Translations under genes and position numbers: made by a program
In this document: piece after piece, positions 1 to 9,010 of the stretch
How the letters are laid out: every line of letters begins with the position of its first letter
Position numbering within the stretch: position 1 is the stretch's first letter
Source: Halobacillus campisalis
GTDB taxonomy: Bacteria > Bacillota > Bacilli > Bacillales > Halobacillaceae
DNA length: 64,000 nt
Assembly (NCBI RefSeq): GCF_030345335.1
Contig: NZ_JAPVRC010000004.1
Coordinates: forward strand, 124,001 to 188,000
Direction of reading: 5' to 3'
Notes under the pieces: model-generated
What the model was told of the DNA's origin: nothing
The model's input: the letters and a program-made list of their open reading frames with translations, nothing else
Databases searched by the model: none

Positions 1-1
1 T

Positions 2-436
2 TACCAGGACTTCCGTCTGCTTCCAAGACTGACAGTCTATGAGAACGTTGCATTTGCTTTAGAGGTTATTGAAGAATCTCCTAACCAAATTCGGCGTCGT
101 GTCATGGATGTTTTGGATCAAGTCAGGTTAAAAAATAAAGCGCGTTTTATTCCTGATGAATTATCCGGTGGAGAGCAGCAGAGGGTATCTATTGCGAGAG
201 CGATTGTAAATCGTCCGCGCCTCTTGATCGCTGACGAGCCTACAGGGAATTTAGATCCGGATACTTCATGGGAAATCATGCACATTTTAGAAGAAATCAA
301 TGCTAAAGGAACCACTGTACTTATGGCTACCCACAGCCAGGAAATTGTAAACACCATTCGTAAACGTGTTATCGCCATTGAAGATGGTCAAATCGTTCGT
401 GATGAGGCTCGGGGGGAATACGGTTATGAAATTTAA
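2..436 (+). CDS. ftsE: Cell division ATP-binding protein FtsE (3' part)
   Basis: This is the last 144 codons of FtsE, the cytoplasmic ATPase of the FtsEX complex that controls peptidoglycan hydrolases at the cell wall. The start lies left of the window. Visible are the Q-loop (VFQDFRLLP-like QDFRLLP at the very start), the ABC signature LSGGEQQR, Walker [14 protein letters not shown] and the switch His in MATHSQE. The stop overlaps the start of ftsX by 11 bases, the usual translationally coupled ftsE-ftsX arrangement. The identity is secure from motifs plus partner. Confidence 0.95.
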   Translation, partial: YQDFRLLPRLTVYENVAFALEVIEESPNQIRRRVMDVLDQVRLKNKARFIPDELSGGEQQRVSIARAIVNRPRLLIADEPTGNLDPDTSWEIMHILEEINAKGTTVLMATHSQEIVNTIRKRVIAIEDGQIVRDEARGEYGYEI

Positions 437-1319
437 AACCCTCGGCAGACATGCTCGTGAAGGAACTAAAAGTGTTTGGCGTAATGGCTGGATGACGATT
501 TCAGCGGTGGGAGCCGTTACAACGACATTACTGCTTGTAGGAGTATTTCTTGCTCTAATGCTGAACTTGAATGAAATAGCTGGAAACATAGAAGATGATG
601 TTGAAGTGAAAGTTCTTGTTGAATTGACAGCGGACGAGCAGCAGGTTTCAGAACTTGAAAATAACCTGGGAGATTTACCAGCCGTCGGTGAATTGACCTA
701 CTCTTCTAAAGAAGAAGAATTAGATGAATTAGTAGATAGTCTCGGAGATCAGGGGAAGGCTTTTGAACTGTTTGAACAGAGCAACCCATTAAATGATGCC
801 TTTATCATTAAACCTGATAATCCTGTTGATGCCGTTCAAATTGCGGAAGAAGCAGAAGCTATGGATCAGGTAGATGAGGTCGACTTCGGAGAAGAAATCG
901 TCCAGAGGCTGTTCCAGTTTAATGAATATGCAAGATATATCGGGTTGGGTCTAATCGTAGGGTTAGTCTTTACAGCTATCTTTTTAATATCTAATACGAT
1001 CAAGATAACGATCATCGCCCGTAAAAAAGAGATTGGCATTATGAAACTAGTAGGAGCGACTAATGCGTTTATCCGTTGGCCTTTCTTCGTGGAAGGATTG
1101 ATCCTTGGGGTTCTCGGATCCATCATTCCAATTGCGGCCGTGATGAGTGGTTATTACTATTTATATTATAATTTGCAAGACCGCATACAGTTCGACTTCA
1201 TCCAATTACTTCCATTCAACCCTTTCGCTTTTCAGCTGGCAGGTTTGATTCTTGTAATTGGAGCATTCATAGGCGTTTGGGGAAGCGTTATGAGTGTAAG
1301 GAAGTTCTTGAAAGTTTAA
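426..1319 (+). CDS. ftsX: Cell division protein FtsX
   Basis: FtsX is the membrane partner of FtsE. In Bacillus the complex activates a D,L-endopeptidase through its extracellular loop. The 297-residue protein has TM1 at about 22-44, a long acidic outer domain to about 170, then three more TM segments (about 172-194, 222-250 and 270-290), the FtsX/MacB fold. I chose ATG 426 because a G-rich ribosome site lies just upstream and [13 protein letters not shown] is a typical FtsX start; an in-frame ATG at 366 lies inside ftsE. The next gene encodes a secreted coiled-coil peptidase that is a plausible target. Confidence 0.95.
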   Translation: MKFKTLGRHAREGTKSVWRNGWMTISAVGAVTTTLLLVGVFLALMLNLNEIAGNIEDDVEVKVLVELTADEQQVSELENNLGDLPAVGELTYSSKEEELDELVDSLGDQGKAFELFEQSNPLNDAFIIKPDNPVDAVQIAEEAEAMDQVDEVDFGEEIVQRLFQFNEYARYIGLGLIVGLVFTAIFLISNTIKITIIARKKEIGIMKLVGATNAFIRWPFFVEGLILGVLGSIIPIAAVMSGYYYLYYNLQDRIQFDFIQLLPFNPFAFQLAGLILVIGAFIGVWGSVMSVRKFLKV

Positions 1320-1347
1320 CGGAATTCAGGGGGAGGAAAACGGTCAT

Positions 1348-2799
1348 ATGAGAAAGTTTTACACCTTATCATTAACTACTCTGCTTGCAGCGGGGGCATT
1401 GTTTACACCTCTTAAAGAAGTCAGCGCCAATGCAGACTTGGAAGAAGTACGGGAGGAACTAAAAGAGCTTGAAGAAGAAAAAGGCAGCGTAGATGAAAAG
1501 AAAAATGATGTTGCCGACGACAAAAACAGTACAGAAGAAGAAATTTCTGAGAATGAAGAAGAACAAGAAGAGACTCAGGACAAAATGGAAGAACTTGATA
1601 ATAAACTGAGTGAAACTCAAGAAAATCTTCGCTTGAAAGAAGAAGAGATTAAGAAAACAGAAGAGGAAATAGAACAGCTAGAAAAGGATATAGATGAGCT
1701 TAAGGAACGTATCGACGAGCGTGAAGAATTGCTTACAGAGCGGTTACGTGCTTTGCAAAAGAGTGGAGGAGACGTGCAATACCTGGAGGTCATCATGGGG
1801 TCGCAAAGCTTCGGTGATTTTCTAGATCGTGCGTCAGCCGTCACTACCATCATGGACCAGGATAAGAACATCATGGATACCCATATGGAAGAGAAAGCTC
1901 TGTTAGAAGAAAAGCAAATAGAAGTGGAAGAAAAAATGGCTGATCTTGAAGAACAGAAAGCTGATCTTGAAAATATCCAGGAAGAACTGGACAGTCAATT
2001 AGAAGAAAAAGAAGAATTGATGGAAGAGCTTGAGATGCAGGAAGAAGAGCTTCATGATCATAAAATGGCCCTTGAAGAAGAAGAATCATTATTAAGTGGA
2101 CAAGAGGCAGCTATTCAAGAAGCAATGAAAAATGCAGAAGAAGATGAAGAGAATATCCAGGCTGAAATCGAAAGAGAAAAAGAACGTGAGAGAGAGCGCG
2201 AACGTGAATTAGAGCGACAAAGAGAAGAAGAAGCTAAGAAAGCAGAAGAGGCAAAAGAAGAAGCTGAAGAAGCAAAAGAAGAAGAAGAAGAAACAAAAGA
2301 AGAAAGCAGTTCAAGCAGCTCGGAGAAGAGCAGTTCTTCGGAATCATCGAGCGGTTCCGGTTCATCGGCCAGCAGTTCATCAGCTCCAGCCCCTTCTTCT
2401 TCCAGCGATAAGTTCATGCGGCCATCAAGCGGGCCAGTCACTTCAGGATTTGGTCCACGCTGGGGAAGTGAACACCAGGGGATCGATCTTGGAGGAAACG
2501 GATTACCGGTGGTTGCCGCCGCTTCTGGTGAAGTGTTGAGGTCATATTACTCATCTTCTTACGGAAACGTAGTGTATGTTACTCACTATATCGATGGACA
2601 AGTTTACACCACCGTTTATGCGCACATGCAAAATCGTGAAGTAAGCTCAGGAGATCGTGTATCGAAGGGAGAGCAACTTGGCCGTGTAGGAAATACAGGC
2701 CGTTCAACCGGACCCCACCTTCACTTTGAAGTTCATGAAGGAGCCTGGAATGCTTCCAAGAGTAATGCAGTAGACCCTAGGACACATGTCAACTTCTAA
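1348..2799 (+). CDS. Secreted coiled-coil M23 peptidase, FtsEX-linked murein hydrolase
   Basis: The 483-residue protein has a signal peptide ending near SANA (residues 26-29), a very acidic coiled coil over about 30-310 resembling the PcsB/EnvC/CwlO N-terminal region, a Ser-rich linker at about 320-355, and a C-terminal M23 (LytM) domain. The zinc ligands are visible: H376 and D380 in HQGID and the HLH of GPHLHFE (457-459). M23 enzymes cut peptidoglycan cross-links. It lies 28 bases after ftsX, so I infer that FtsEX switches it on through the coiled coil. B. subtilis uses the NlpC/P60 enzyme CwlO from another locus; here the hydrolase is in the ftsEX operon. The full metal site argues for an active enzyme rather than an EnvC-like activator. 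Confidence 0.88.
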   Translation: MRKFYTLSLTTLLAAGALFTPLKEVSANADLEEVREELKELEEEKGSVDEKKNDVADDKNSTEEEISENEEEQEETQDKMEELDNKLSETQENLRLKEEEIKKTEEEIEQLEKDIDELKERIDEREELLTERLRALQKSGGDVQYLEVIMGSQSFGDFLDRASAVTTIMDQDKNIMDTHMEEKALLEEKQIEVEEKMADLEEQKADLENIQEELDSQLEEKEELMEELEMQEEELHDHKMALEEEESLLSGQEAAIQEAMKNAEEDEENIQAEIEREKERERERERELERQREEEAKKAEEAKEEAEEAKEEEEETKEESSSSSSEKSSSSESSSGSGSSASSSSAPAPSSSSDKFMRPSSGPVTSGFGPRWGSEHQGIDLGGNGLPVVAAASGEVLRSYYSSSYGNVVYVTHYIDGQVYTTVYAHMQNREVSSGDRVSKGEQLGRVGNTGRSTGPHLHFEVHEGAWNASKSNAVDPRTHVNF

Positions 2800-2819
2800 A
2801 TCTATATATCTATGAAGCT

Positions 2820-2860
2820 AAAAGAAACCATTTGTATTCAGCAAATGGTTTCTTTTCTTT
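2820..2860 (+). terminator. Rho-independent terminator after the ftsEX-M23 operon
   Basis: A 12-bp stem, AGAAACCATTTG paired with CAAATGGTTTCT, is followed by a T-rich tract. It closes the ftsE-ftsX-M23 transcription unit. Confidence 0.85.
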
Positions 2861-2867
2861 TGGCTAT

Positions 2868-3085
2868 GTGTTGATATTGATAATTGAGTTATTCAACAAT
2901 ATGGCAGGATTGAGGAAGACTTGATTTCGAGACATTTGATGAGAGGGTCTGGGCGGCGGGAAATGACTCGTTTTCCTTGGGAGAGCGGTGAGCTTCCTGG
3001 GACGTCCTGTCCTGCGGGATCTCACCAAGCGTTAGTTCTTTTTCATAATTGTACTCCTTAGAACAAACGTGGCACATAGTCATTC
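2868..3085. repeat. Dispersed intergenic repeat, copy A
   Basis: This gene-free stretch holds a degenerate copy of a dispersed repeat also seen at about 22640-22860 and 62400-62640. Copies A and C share GTTATTCAACAATATGG, then AGGATTG and TTGATTTC. Copies A and B share CGAGACATT, then GGCGGGAAATGACTCG (A) against GGCGGGGAATGGCTCG (B). A weak ORF on the minus strand within it (2889-3083) follows the repeat and is not a gene in my view. The function is unknown. Confidence 0.7.
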
Positions 3086-3272
3086 CCCTTTTTATAATGG
3101 CCGGGCATAGTTGTACTTTTCAAGTGTACGAACTCCAAAGAAAGTATTCTGACGTCACAATATCGTTAATATTTTTTTATAGCTTACCACTAGGATCTTT
3201 GTTATAACTAAACTATAATCGTGTATGTAGACGATTTAATATCATTCATTAAATTAAGAAAGAGGTTAAAAT

Positions 3273-3863
3273 ATGAAGAAAGCCGTGGTAATGCTCATCA
3301 TGCTGGTTCTTATTTTCCCTACGCTGGCAGGTGCTCATACTCATTTGGAGAGTGCAGACCCTGAAGCAGGGGAGACGATTTCAGAAGTGAACTCGACGAT
3401 AACGCTGACATTTGACTCTCCTGTCCAGGAGCCGAACGAGATTAACGTAACAAACGGAAGCGGAGAAGAAATGGAAATTACTGAGATTAATCATTCACCT
3501 GAAAATGTCATTGAAGTTACGCTCCCCTCATCCATGGAAAATGGAGATTTCACTTTGTTTTACAGCATTGTAGGGGAAGACGGTCATATCATGGAAGATG
3601 AACTTGAGTACAAATATGAAGGTCTTGAAGATGTTGAAGAAAACGAAGAAGCTGCTGAAGAAGCAGCGGAAGAAGAAGCAGAAAAGGAAGCGGAAAACGA
3701 AGCAGGAAATGCATCGGATGAAAGCGCCACTGAATCTGATGAGCAAGTAGAATCCAGTGAGGATCAGTCAGGAAATGAGGGAGGCTGGACGCTTCCGCTT
3801 ATTGTAGCTCTTTTAGCTGCAGTAGCAGTCATCGCCTTTATGTTTATTAGGAAGAAGTCATGA
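3273..3863 (+). CDS. CopC-domain protein, membrane-tethered
   Basis: The 196-residue exported protein has a signal peptide ending at AGA just before His22. The mature protein therefore begins HTHLESADPEAGE, the classic CopC start whose N-terminal His binds copper. The CopC beta-sandwich covers about 22-115, an Ala/Glu linker about 118-168, and a TM anchor (about 173-192) with KKS at the end. It overlaps the copD-like gene by 4 bases (ATGA). Together they look like a split version of Bacillus YcnJ, which takes up copper. It could instead bind another metal or be only structural. Confidence 0.85.
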   Translation: MKKAVVMLIMLVLIFPTLAGAHTHLESADPEAGETISEVNSTITLTFDSPVQEPNEINVTNGSGEEMEITEINHSPENVIEVTLPSSMENGDFTLFYSIVGEDGHIMEDELEYKYEGLEDVEENEEAAEEAAEEEAEKEAENEAGNASDESATESDEQVESSEDQSGNEGGWTLPLIVALLAAVAVIAFMFIRKKS

Positions 3864-5014
3864 TTTACGCTTTTAGCAACAGCATTTTGTATATATGCTT
3901 TGCTATAATTATCGGTGCCAGTATCCTGTCGATCATTCCTAAAGACCATAGGCCAGAGCTTCAACTTCCGAAGACTTTGATCAAAGGAAGTACCTTGCTC
4001 GTACCGATTGTGTCTCTTGTACCTGTCCTGGAGCTGGCGGGCGGTATCAATGTTTATCGTGACGAGTCGTTCATGGCTAGTTTGATGTATGTGTGGCTGC
4101 ACCTGGAAACGGGAAAAGCCTGGTTGGTGCTGGCCCTTTTGTCCCTGCTCTTTATCGTGTTATTAAGTTTAAAAGTAAGGCAATCGGTTATTTTCGGTGC
4201 CGGTCTAATGATCGCTTTAGGAATGATCGTTACCCAGGGGGTAGTCGGACATTCGGCCAACATGGGCAGTTTTCCGGGAGCTGCCGCCCATATTTTTCAT
4301 CTTGTTTCTGTCAGCTCATGGGCAGGGGTGCTGCTGATTGTGAGCTGGTTCTCGGTAAGTGACCGCCATTGGAAGGAGTTCATTGATTGGTTTACGTTTC
4401 TAGCCTTAGGCTGCATCGTAATCCTCACATTTACAGGCTTGTTTATGACCTTCCTGCTTAACGAAAACCTTGTGGATTCGTGGGTTTTAACGTATGGTCA
4501 AGCACTGTTATTGAAGCATTTACTATATGTGCCGCTTTTGTTGTTTGCGTGTATTAACGGCTTTCTCATAAAGCAAAAGATGCGTCATAATCACTCATTT
4601 TCACCTCGATCCTGGTGGAGAGCAGAAAGTCTGATCCTGATCAGTATTTTTACGGTTACTGGATTTTTGACGGAGAAGGAACCTGCCCATAATATTTCGC
4701 AGACGTTAAGAGGAGAAGAGCCTTCAATCCTATTTCGGACGTTCACTTCTATCTCAGCAGGAGCTGAGCCTCATTTGGTTATTCAGCCAAGTGTCATCAG
4801 CCTTCTTTTTCTAGCCGTAGGCGGCGTGTTTTTATTTCTCATATTTTATGCTTTTCAGCAAAACAGTTCTCCTGCCGCTGCTCTAAGTATTGCTGGGCTT
4901 GCTATCATAAGCGTATATTTCGGACTCATGAGTGCGCTTTCTATTGGGGAAGAGGCAACGCTGGGAGTTTGGAACTACGAGGCTTTGGACATTCTTACTA
5001 AAATTGTGGCATAA
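3860..5014 (+). CDS. CopD-family membrane protein
   Basis: The 384-residue polytopic membrane protein has about eight or nine hydrophobic segments and conserved His in VGHSANMGSFPGAAAHIFHLVSVSSWAG, typical of the CopD domain (copper resistance/uptake). The start codon overlaps the stop of the upstream copC-like gene. CopC would hold copper at the outer face while CopD moves it across the membrane. Regulation is not evident from sequence; I saw no CsoR-type or YcnK-type site that I could defend. Confidence 0.85.
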   Translation: MIYAFSNSILYICFAIIIGASILSIIPKDHRPELQLPKTLIKGSTLLVPIVSLVPVLELAGGINVYRDESFMASLMYVWLHLETGKAWLVLALLSLLFIVLLSLKVRQSVIFGAGLMIALGMIVTQGVVGHSANMGSFPGAAAHIFHLVSVSSWAGVLLIVSWFSVSDRHWKEFIDWFTFLALGCIVILTFTGLFMTFLLNENLVDSWVLTYGQALLLKHLLYVPLLLFACINGFLIKQKMRHNHSFSPRSWWRAESLILISIFTVTGFLTEKEPAHNISQTLRGEEPSILFRTFTSISAGAEPHLVIQPSVISLLFLAVGGVFLFLIFYAFQQNSSPAAALSIAGLAIISVYFGLMSALSIGEEATLGVWNYEALDILTKIVA

Positions 5015-5026
5015 GTTTATAAATAA

Positions 5027-5059
5027 AGCATCTCACGTTTACGGTGTGGTGCTTTTTTT
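5027..5059 (+). terminator. Terminator after copC-copD
   Basis: An imperfect 10-bp hairpin, AGCATCTCAC against GTGTGGTGCT with one mismatch and one G-U pair, is followed by seven T. Confidence 0.75.
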
Positions 5060-5110
5060 GCTAGTATAGAAGAATCAAGTAGAAATTTTTTACACAGAAG
5101 GGTGAATGCG

Positions 5111-6610
5111 ATGAATGTTAAACCACGTTACGTCGCGATCATAGTGGGGCTTGCTTTACTATTAGGGGCCGCGGGGTCGTATGTGGGGATGCAGTATTTT
5201 GGGGTGTCCTCCAATGATAATGCTGGTCAATCTGCGAATGTAGAAAAAGAAGCAGAGAATTTTGCGGATTTATCAGAAGACGAACAAAAGAGTTTCATAG
5301 AAGGTTTGTCAGGTGATACAGACATAGAAAAGGTTGAACAAGCCTACCAGATGATACAGGAGAACTCTTTGATCGAAGCTGAGGATAACCAGCTGATTGA
5401 AGGAGCAATCGAAGGTATGCTGGATACATTAGACGACCCTTATAGTACGTATATGGATAAAGAAACGATGAAGCAGTTCGATCAGTCCATTGAATCTTCC
5501 TTCCAAGGTATAGGTGCCGAAGTGAGCATGGTGGACGAAAAGGTAACTATAGTAGCCCCTATTAAAGGATCACCCGCAGAAGAGGCTGGTTTGAAGCCTA
5601 ACGATCAAATCCTTGAGGTGGATGGCGAGAGTGTCGAAGGACTTGACTTATACGATGCGGTTTCCAAAATCAGAGGTGAAAAAGGATCGGAGGTCACTTT
5701 GACGATTGAGCGGCCGGGATCGAGTGACTCTTTGGAAATCGATCTTGTAAGAGATGATATTCCGCTTGAAACGGTATATAAAGATACAAAAACGGTCGAT
5801 GGGAAAAAAGCCGGGATCATTGAAATTACTTCCTTCTCTGAAAAAACATCCAAAGAGTTTGAAAATGCTTTGAATGAGCTTGAGGAAGAAAATATAGAAG
5901 GTCTTGTAATTGACGTAAGAGGTAATCCAGGTGGACTGTTCACCGATGTACAGGAAATATTAGAGCAGTTTATCACAGATGAACAGCCTTATGTGCAAGT
6001 GGAAGATAGTGAGGGCGAAAAATCTGAATACCGATCGAACCTTCAAGAAATGAAGGACTATCCAATCACGGTGCTTCAGGATGAAGGAAGCGCCTCGGCT
6101 TCTGAAATATTATCAGCTGCTATGAATGAAGCGGGCGGCTATGATATCGTCGGAACGAAAAGCTTCGGTAAAGGCACTGTGCAGCAGACAATGCCTATGG
6201 GTGATGGAAGTACGATCAAGTTGACGCTGTATAAGTGGCTGACACCGGAAGGTAACTGGATCCATGAAAAAGGAGTCGAGCCTACGGTAGAAGTTAAGCA
6301 GCCTGAATATTTCTATACAAACCCTGTAGAAATTGAGAAAGAATTAAGCTACGACGATAATGCTGAGCAAATTGAAAATGTACAAATCATGTTAGAAGGA
6401 TTAGGTTATGAGCCAGGTCGAACTGACGGGTACTTCAGTAAAGAAACAGAAGCTGCTGTCTCTGAATTCCAGGCTGATCAAGGGCTTGAGACATCAGGCA
6501 AGGTAAATGAAGAAACTGGCGGAAAAATTCAAGAGTTGATTATCGAGCAGGTTCGTTCAGGTGAGAATGATCAACAAATGGATAAAGCCATAGATGTATT
6601 GTTTAAATAA
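5111..6610 (+). CDS. ctpB: S41-family C-terminal processing protease CtpB
   Basis: This membrane-anchored, outward-facing serine protease in B. subtilis cuts the SpoIVFA regulator during sporulation. In order, the 499 residues give an N-terminal TM anchor (about 8-27), a PDZ domain (about 125-200), the S41 peptidase core and a C-terminal PG_binding_1 domain (about 415-480). The Ser-Lys pair is visible: Ser329 in SASEI and Lys354 in FGKGTVQ, 25 residues apart as in the Tsp family. I preferred ATG 5111 over the GTG at 5102 because the AGAAGGG site sits at proper distance from the ATG. It lies between ftsEX and minJ as in B. subtilis (yvjB). Confidence 0.93.
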   Translation: MNVKPRYVAIIVGLALLLGAAGSYVGMQYFGVSSNDNAGQSANVEKEAENFADLSEDEQKSFIEGLSGDTDIEKVEQAYQMIQENSLIEAEDNQLIEGAIEGMLDTLDDPYSTYMDKETMKQFDQSIESSFQGIGAEVSMVDEKVTIVAPIKGSPAEEAGLKPNDQILEVDGESVEGLDLYDAVSKIRGEKGSEVTLTIERPGSSDSLEIDLVRDDIPLETVYKDTKTVDGKKAGIIEITSFSEKTSKEFENALNELEEENIEGLVIDVRGNPGGLFTDVQEILEQFITDEQPYVQVEDSEGEKSEYRSNLQEMKDYPITVLQDEGSASASEILSAAMNEAGGYDIVGTKSFGKGTVQQTMPMGDGSTIKLTLYKWLTPEGNWIHEKGVEPTVEVKQPEYFYTNPVEIEKELSYDDNAEQIENVQIMLEGLGYEPGRTDGYFSKETEAAVSEFQADQGLETSGKVNEETGGKIQELIIEQVRSGENDQQMDKAIDVLFK

Positions 6611-6639
6611 GCAGGATTTAAGCAAAAAATCTCGAAGTT

Positions 6640-6668
6640 AATCCGTAGTCTACAGACTGCGGATTTTT
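6640..6668 (+). terminator. Terminator after ctpB
   Basis: The hairpin AATCCGTAGTC-TACA-GACTGCGGATT is followed by T6 and ends shortly before the minJ ribosome site. Confidence 0.85.
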
Positions 6669-6693
6669 TCGAGGAAAAGGGAGAGGGGGCATA

Positions 6694-7878
6694 ATGATGG
6701 AGGTTTGGTTCGAAGAATTTCTTCAAGGTTTTATCAGGCTGATGACTCAGCCGCTATTATATTGGTCTATTATACTATTGTTTGTCATATCGATACGGAG
6801 AATGAAACAGGAGCGCAGGCGATTCGGGACGAGAGTATATGATATCTTCACCGAGGGGAGAAGTACGTGGAGGGTCTCTTTAGTTGCAGGATTTCTTATT
6901 TCGATATTTGCTTTAGCCGGGGGGATGGTTTTTACTACAGCTTCGTTATTGGTAGTAACAGGAATTACAATCCTTTTAAGCCTCCCATTAAAGCTGACAT
7001 GGTTATCTCCAGCTTATACACTCGGAATCTCGATCCTATTGATTTTTGGGATATCCTATGTGCCGGGTCTCTCTTTCATAGAACAGACAATTCCAGGCGT
7101 GACCGGAGTTTCATTGCCGGGAATGGCCATCATACTTAGTATTTTACTTGTCGTAGAAGGGGTTTTCCTTATGAAAACTTCATCACGGCGCACGTTTCCG
7201 GAACGTGTTCCGGGGCCGCGTGGGAAAAAGATTGGTCAACACCGGGTAAAAAAACTCGCACTGATTCCGATGGTTACACTTTTTCCAGCAGGAATGATCG
7301 AACCGGTTGCTGATTGGTGGCCACTCTTCAGCATAGGCGAAGGCAGATATGGTTTAGTAATGTTTCCTGTTTTATTAGGTTATGAATGGCTGGCGAGAGC
7401 TCAGTCTCCGAAATTGTCAGCGATCAGACTTGGAAGGCAGACGATTGCGATAGCTGTTGTCACTTTATTCATTGCTGTAAGCAGTATATTTTTCCCTGTA
7501 CTTGCTGCCGCTGCCGTTCTTATAGCTGTCCTGGGAAGACTAGCGATTTATTCAATTCACAGCAGCAGGGAGAAAAATCAGCCCTATTTCACAGAGGACC
7601 ACCGCGGCGTCCGAATACTTGGGACGATACCGGGAAGCCCAGCGGATGAGATGGACCTTTTACCAGGCGAGTTGATCATCAGAGTTAACGGCATTTATGT
7701 TTCTTCTGTTAACGAACTGTATGAAGCCTTACAGACAAACCGGGCGCTTACTAAGATCGAAGTGAAGGATTTCCAAGGCGAGAACCGTTTTGAGCAGAGA
7801 GCGATGTACGAAGGGGAGCACCACCAGTTAGGATTGCTGTTCGTTCAAGAAAATTCTTATGAACCAATGGCTCAGTAA
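6694..7878 (+). CDS. minJ: Division topology protein MinJ
   Basis: The 394-residue protein has about eight TM segments in the first 290 residues and a C-terminal PDZ domain (about 295-375, with RGVRILGTIPGSPADEMDLLPGE). This is the architecture of MinJ, which bridges DivIVA and MinD at poles and septa. Its position between ctpB and uvrB matches yvjD/minJ in B. subtilis. Tandem ATGs begin the ORF; a GGGAGAGGGGG site precedes them. Sequence identity of MinJ is low across genera, so the call relies on architecture plus gene order. Confidence 0.85.
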   Translation: MMEVWFEEFLQGFIRLMTQPLLYWSIILLFVISIRRMKQERRRFGTRVYDIFTEGRSTWRVSLVAGFLISIFALAGGMVFTTASLLVVTGITILLSLPLKLTWLSPAYTLGISILLIFGISYVPGLSFIEQTIPGVTGVSLPGMAIILSILLVVEGVFLMKTSSRRTFPERVPGPRGKKIGQHRVKKLALIPMVTLFPAGMIEPVADWWPLFSIGEGRYGLVMFPVLLGYEWLARAQSPKLSAIRLGRQTIAIAVVTLFIAVSSIFFPVLAAAAVLIAVLGRLAIYSIHSSREKNQPYFTEDHRGVRILGTIPGSPADEMDLLPGELIIRVNGIYVSSVNELYEALQTNRALTKIEVKDFQGENRFEQRAMYEGEHHQLGLLFVQENSYEPMAQ

Positions 7879-7879
7879 A

Positions 7880-7928
7880 GAGACAGGTAAAGCTCAATAC
7901 ATCGAGCTTTTGCCTGTCTTTATTTTTT
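7880..7928 (+). terminator. Terminator after minJ
   Basis: Nested arms AGACAGG/CCTGTCT and AAAGCTC/GAGCTTT are followed by a T-rich tail. Confidence 0.8.
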
Positions 7929-7958
7929 GAAAATTTTATGAATAGTATCTTTTTTTAA

Positions 7959-8008
7959 TGAAAATGATTCTCAAATTCATTGACACAATTCGATTTACCT
8001 TCTAAACT
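7959..8008 (+). promoter_or_regulatory. Fur box and promoter of the siderophore ATPase gene
   Basis: TGAAAATGATTCTCA at 7959-7973 fits the 7-1-7 Fur box with two mismatches. It lies directly upstream of a sigma-A type promoter: TTGACA at 7980-7985, a 17-base spacer, TAAACT at 8003-8008. Iron-bound Fur placed there would block polymerase. The downstream gene is an iron-siderophore ATPase, which supports the reading. Confidence 0.75.
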
Positions 8009-8116
8009 TAAAAGAGATGTAATAGCCCATTCTTGAATTAATTAACTGAGAATATACTTGAAATTATACTTAAACCATTCAGACGAACGGGTCGTTTGTA
8101 AAGGAGAGAAAAGCAG

Positions 8117-8968
8117 ATGGAGTCATTGCTGGCGAACAATCTGACGTTAGGTTATGGAGATCAAATTATAATTGATTCATTAGATATAAAAATTCCTAAA
8201 GGGAAAGTTACCGTTTTAATTGGGGGTAACGGCTGCGGAAAATCCACTTTGCTTCGTTCACTTGCTCGATTGCTGAAGCCGAAATCCGGAGAAGTCATTC
8301 TGGACAGTGCTGATATTTCTAAAATGCGCACGAAAGATGTTGCTAAAAAAATGGCGATTCTTCCACAAAGTCCGACTACTCCTGAAGGATTGAGTGTTTA
8401 TCAGCTAGTCAAGCAAGGACGCTACCCATACCAGAGCTGGGCTAAAAAGTGGTCGAAGGAAGATGAAGATTCTGTCAATAAGGCTCTTCACGATACGAAC
8501 TTGACCGAATTGAAGGACCGTTCGGTGGATTCTTTATCAGGAGGTCAGCGTCAAAGGGCGTGGATCGCAATGACGCTCGCTCAAAATACAGATTTGCTGC
8601 TGCTTGATGAACCGACGACTTATCTAGACATGACCCACCAAATTGATATTCTCGATTTATTGTTCGATTTGAATCAGGATAATGGACGTACGGTAGTCAT
8701 GGTTCTTCACGATATAAATTTGGCTTGTCGATATGCAGACCATATTGTGGCTGTGAAGGATAAAGAAGTCTTTGATCAAGGGAAGCCTGAAGATGTCATT
8801 ACTTGTGAATTGATGCAGCATGTTTTTGAAATGAACTGTGATGTACGACAGGATCCGCTTTTTGGTACTCCGATGTGCATTCCGCACGGCAAAGGACGTT
8901 GTTTAATCAAACAAGCCCAAGCTGAAGCGCAGAAGACACAAGGGCAGAGCCAGACCGTCGTCAGCTAA
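8117..8968 (+). CDS. Iron(III)-siderophore ABC transporter ATPase (FecE/YusV-like)
   Basis: The 283-residue ABC ATPase has Walker A GGNGCGKST at 36-44, signature LSGGQRQR, Walker B LLLLDEPTTYLD and the H-loop VLHDINLA. The family energises uptake of ferric siderophores. No binding protein or permease gene is adjacent, so it is probably a shared ATPase serving permeases encoded elsewhere, as YusV does in B. subtilis. It has a strong AAGGAGAG site and a Fur box upstream. The Cys in PMCIPHGKGRC near the C-terminus is a familiar tail in this group. Confidence 0.9.
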   Translation: MESLLANNLTLGYGDQIIIDSLDIKIPKGKVTVLIGGNGCGKSTLLRSLARLLKPKSGEVILDSADISKMRTKDVAKKMAILPQSPTTPEGLSVYQLVKQGRYPYQSWAKKWSKEDEDSVNKALHDTNLTELKDRSVDSLSGGQRQRAWIAMTLAQNTDLLLLDEPTTYLDMTHQIDILDLLFDLNQDNGRTVVMVLHDINLACRYADHIVAVKDKEVFDQGKPEDVITCELMQHVFEMNCDVRQDPLFGTPMCIPHGKGRCLIKQAQAEAQKTQGQSQTVVS

Positions 8969-9010
8969 AAAAAGCCTCAAGGCCGGGTTCACGGTCTTGA
9001 GGCTTTTCTT
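8967..9010. terminator. Bidirectional terminator between convergent genes
   Basis: The stem AAAAGCCTCAAG paired with CTTGAGGCTTTT, with a further CCG/CGG step, has A-rich and T-rich flanks. It can serve both the ATPase gene (+) and the dehalogenase gene (-). Confidence 0.85.

Noticed and set aside
1617-2441. Several Ser/Leu-rich minus-strand ORFs opposite the M23 gene
   Set aside because: They are the antisense of a Glu/Lys coiled-coil coding region, which automatically gives long Ser/Phe/Leu-rich open frames.
2889-3083. 64-codon minus-strand ORF after the M23 gene
   Set aside because: It lies within dispersed repeat copy A, has no ribosome site and its composition follows the repeat; the other copies do not keep it open.
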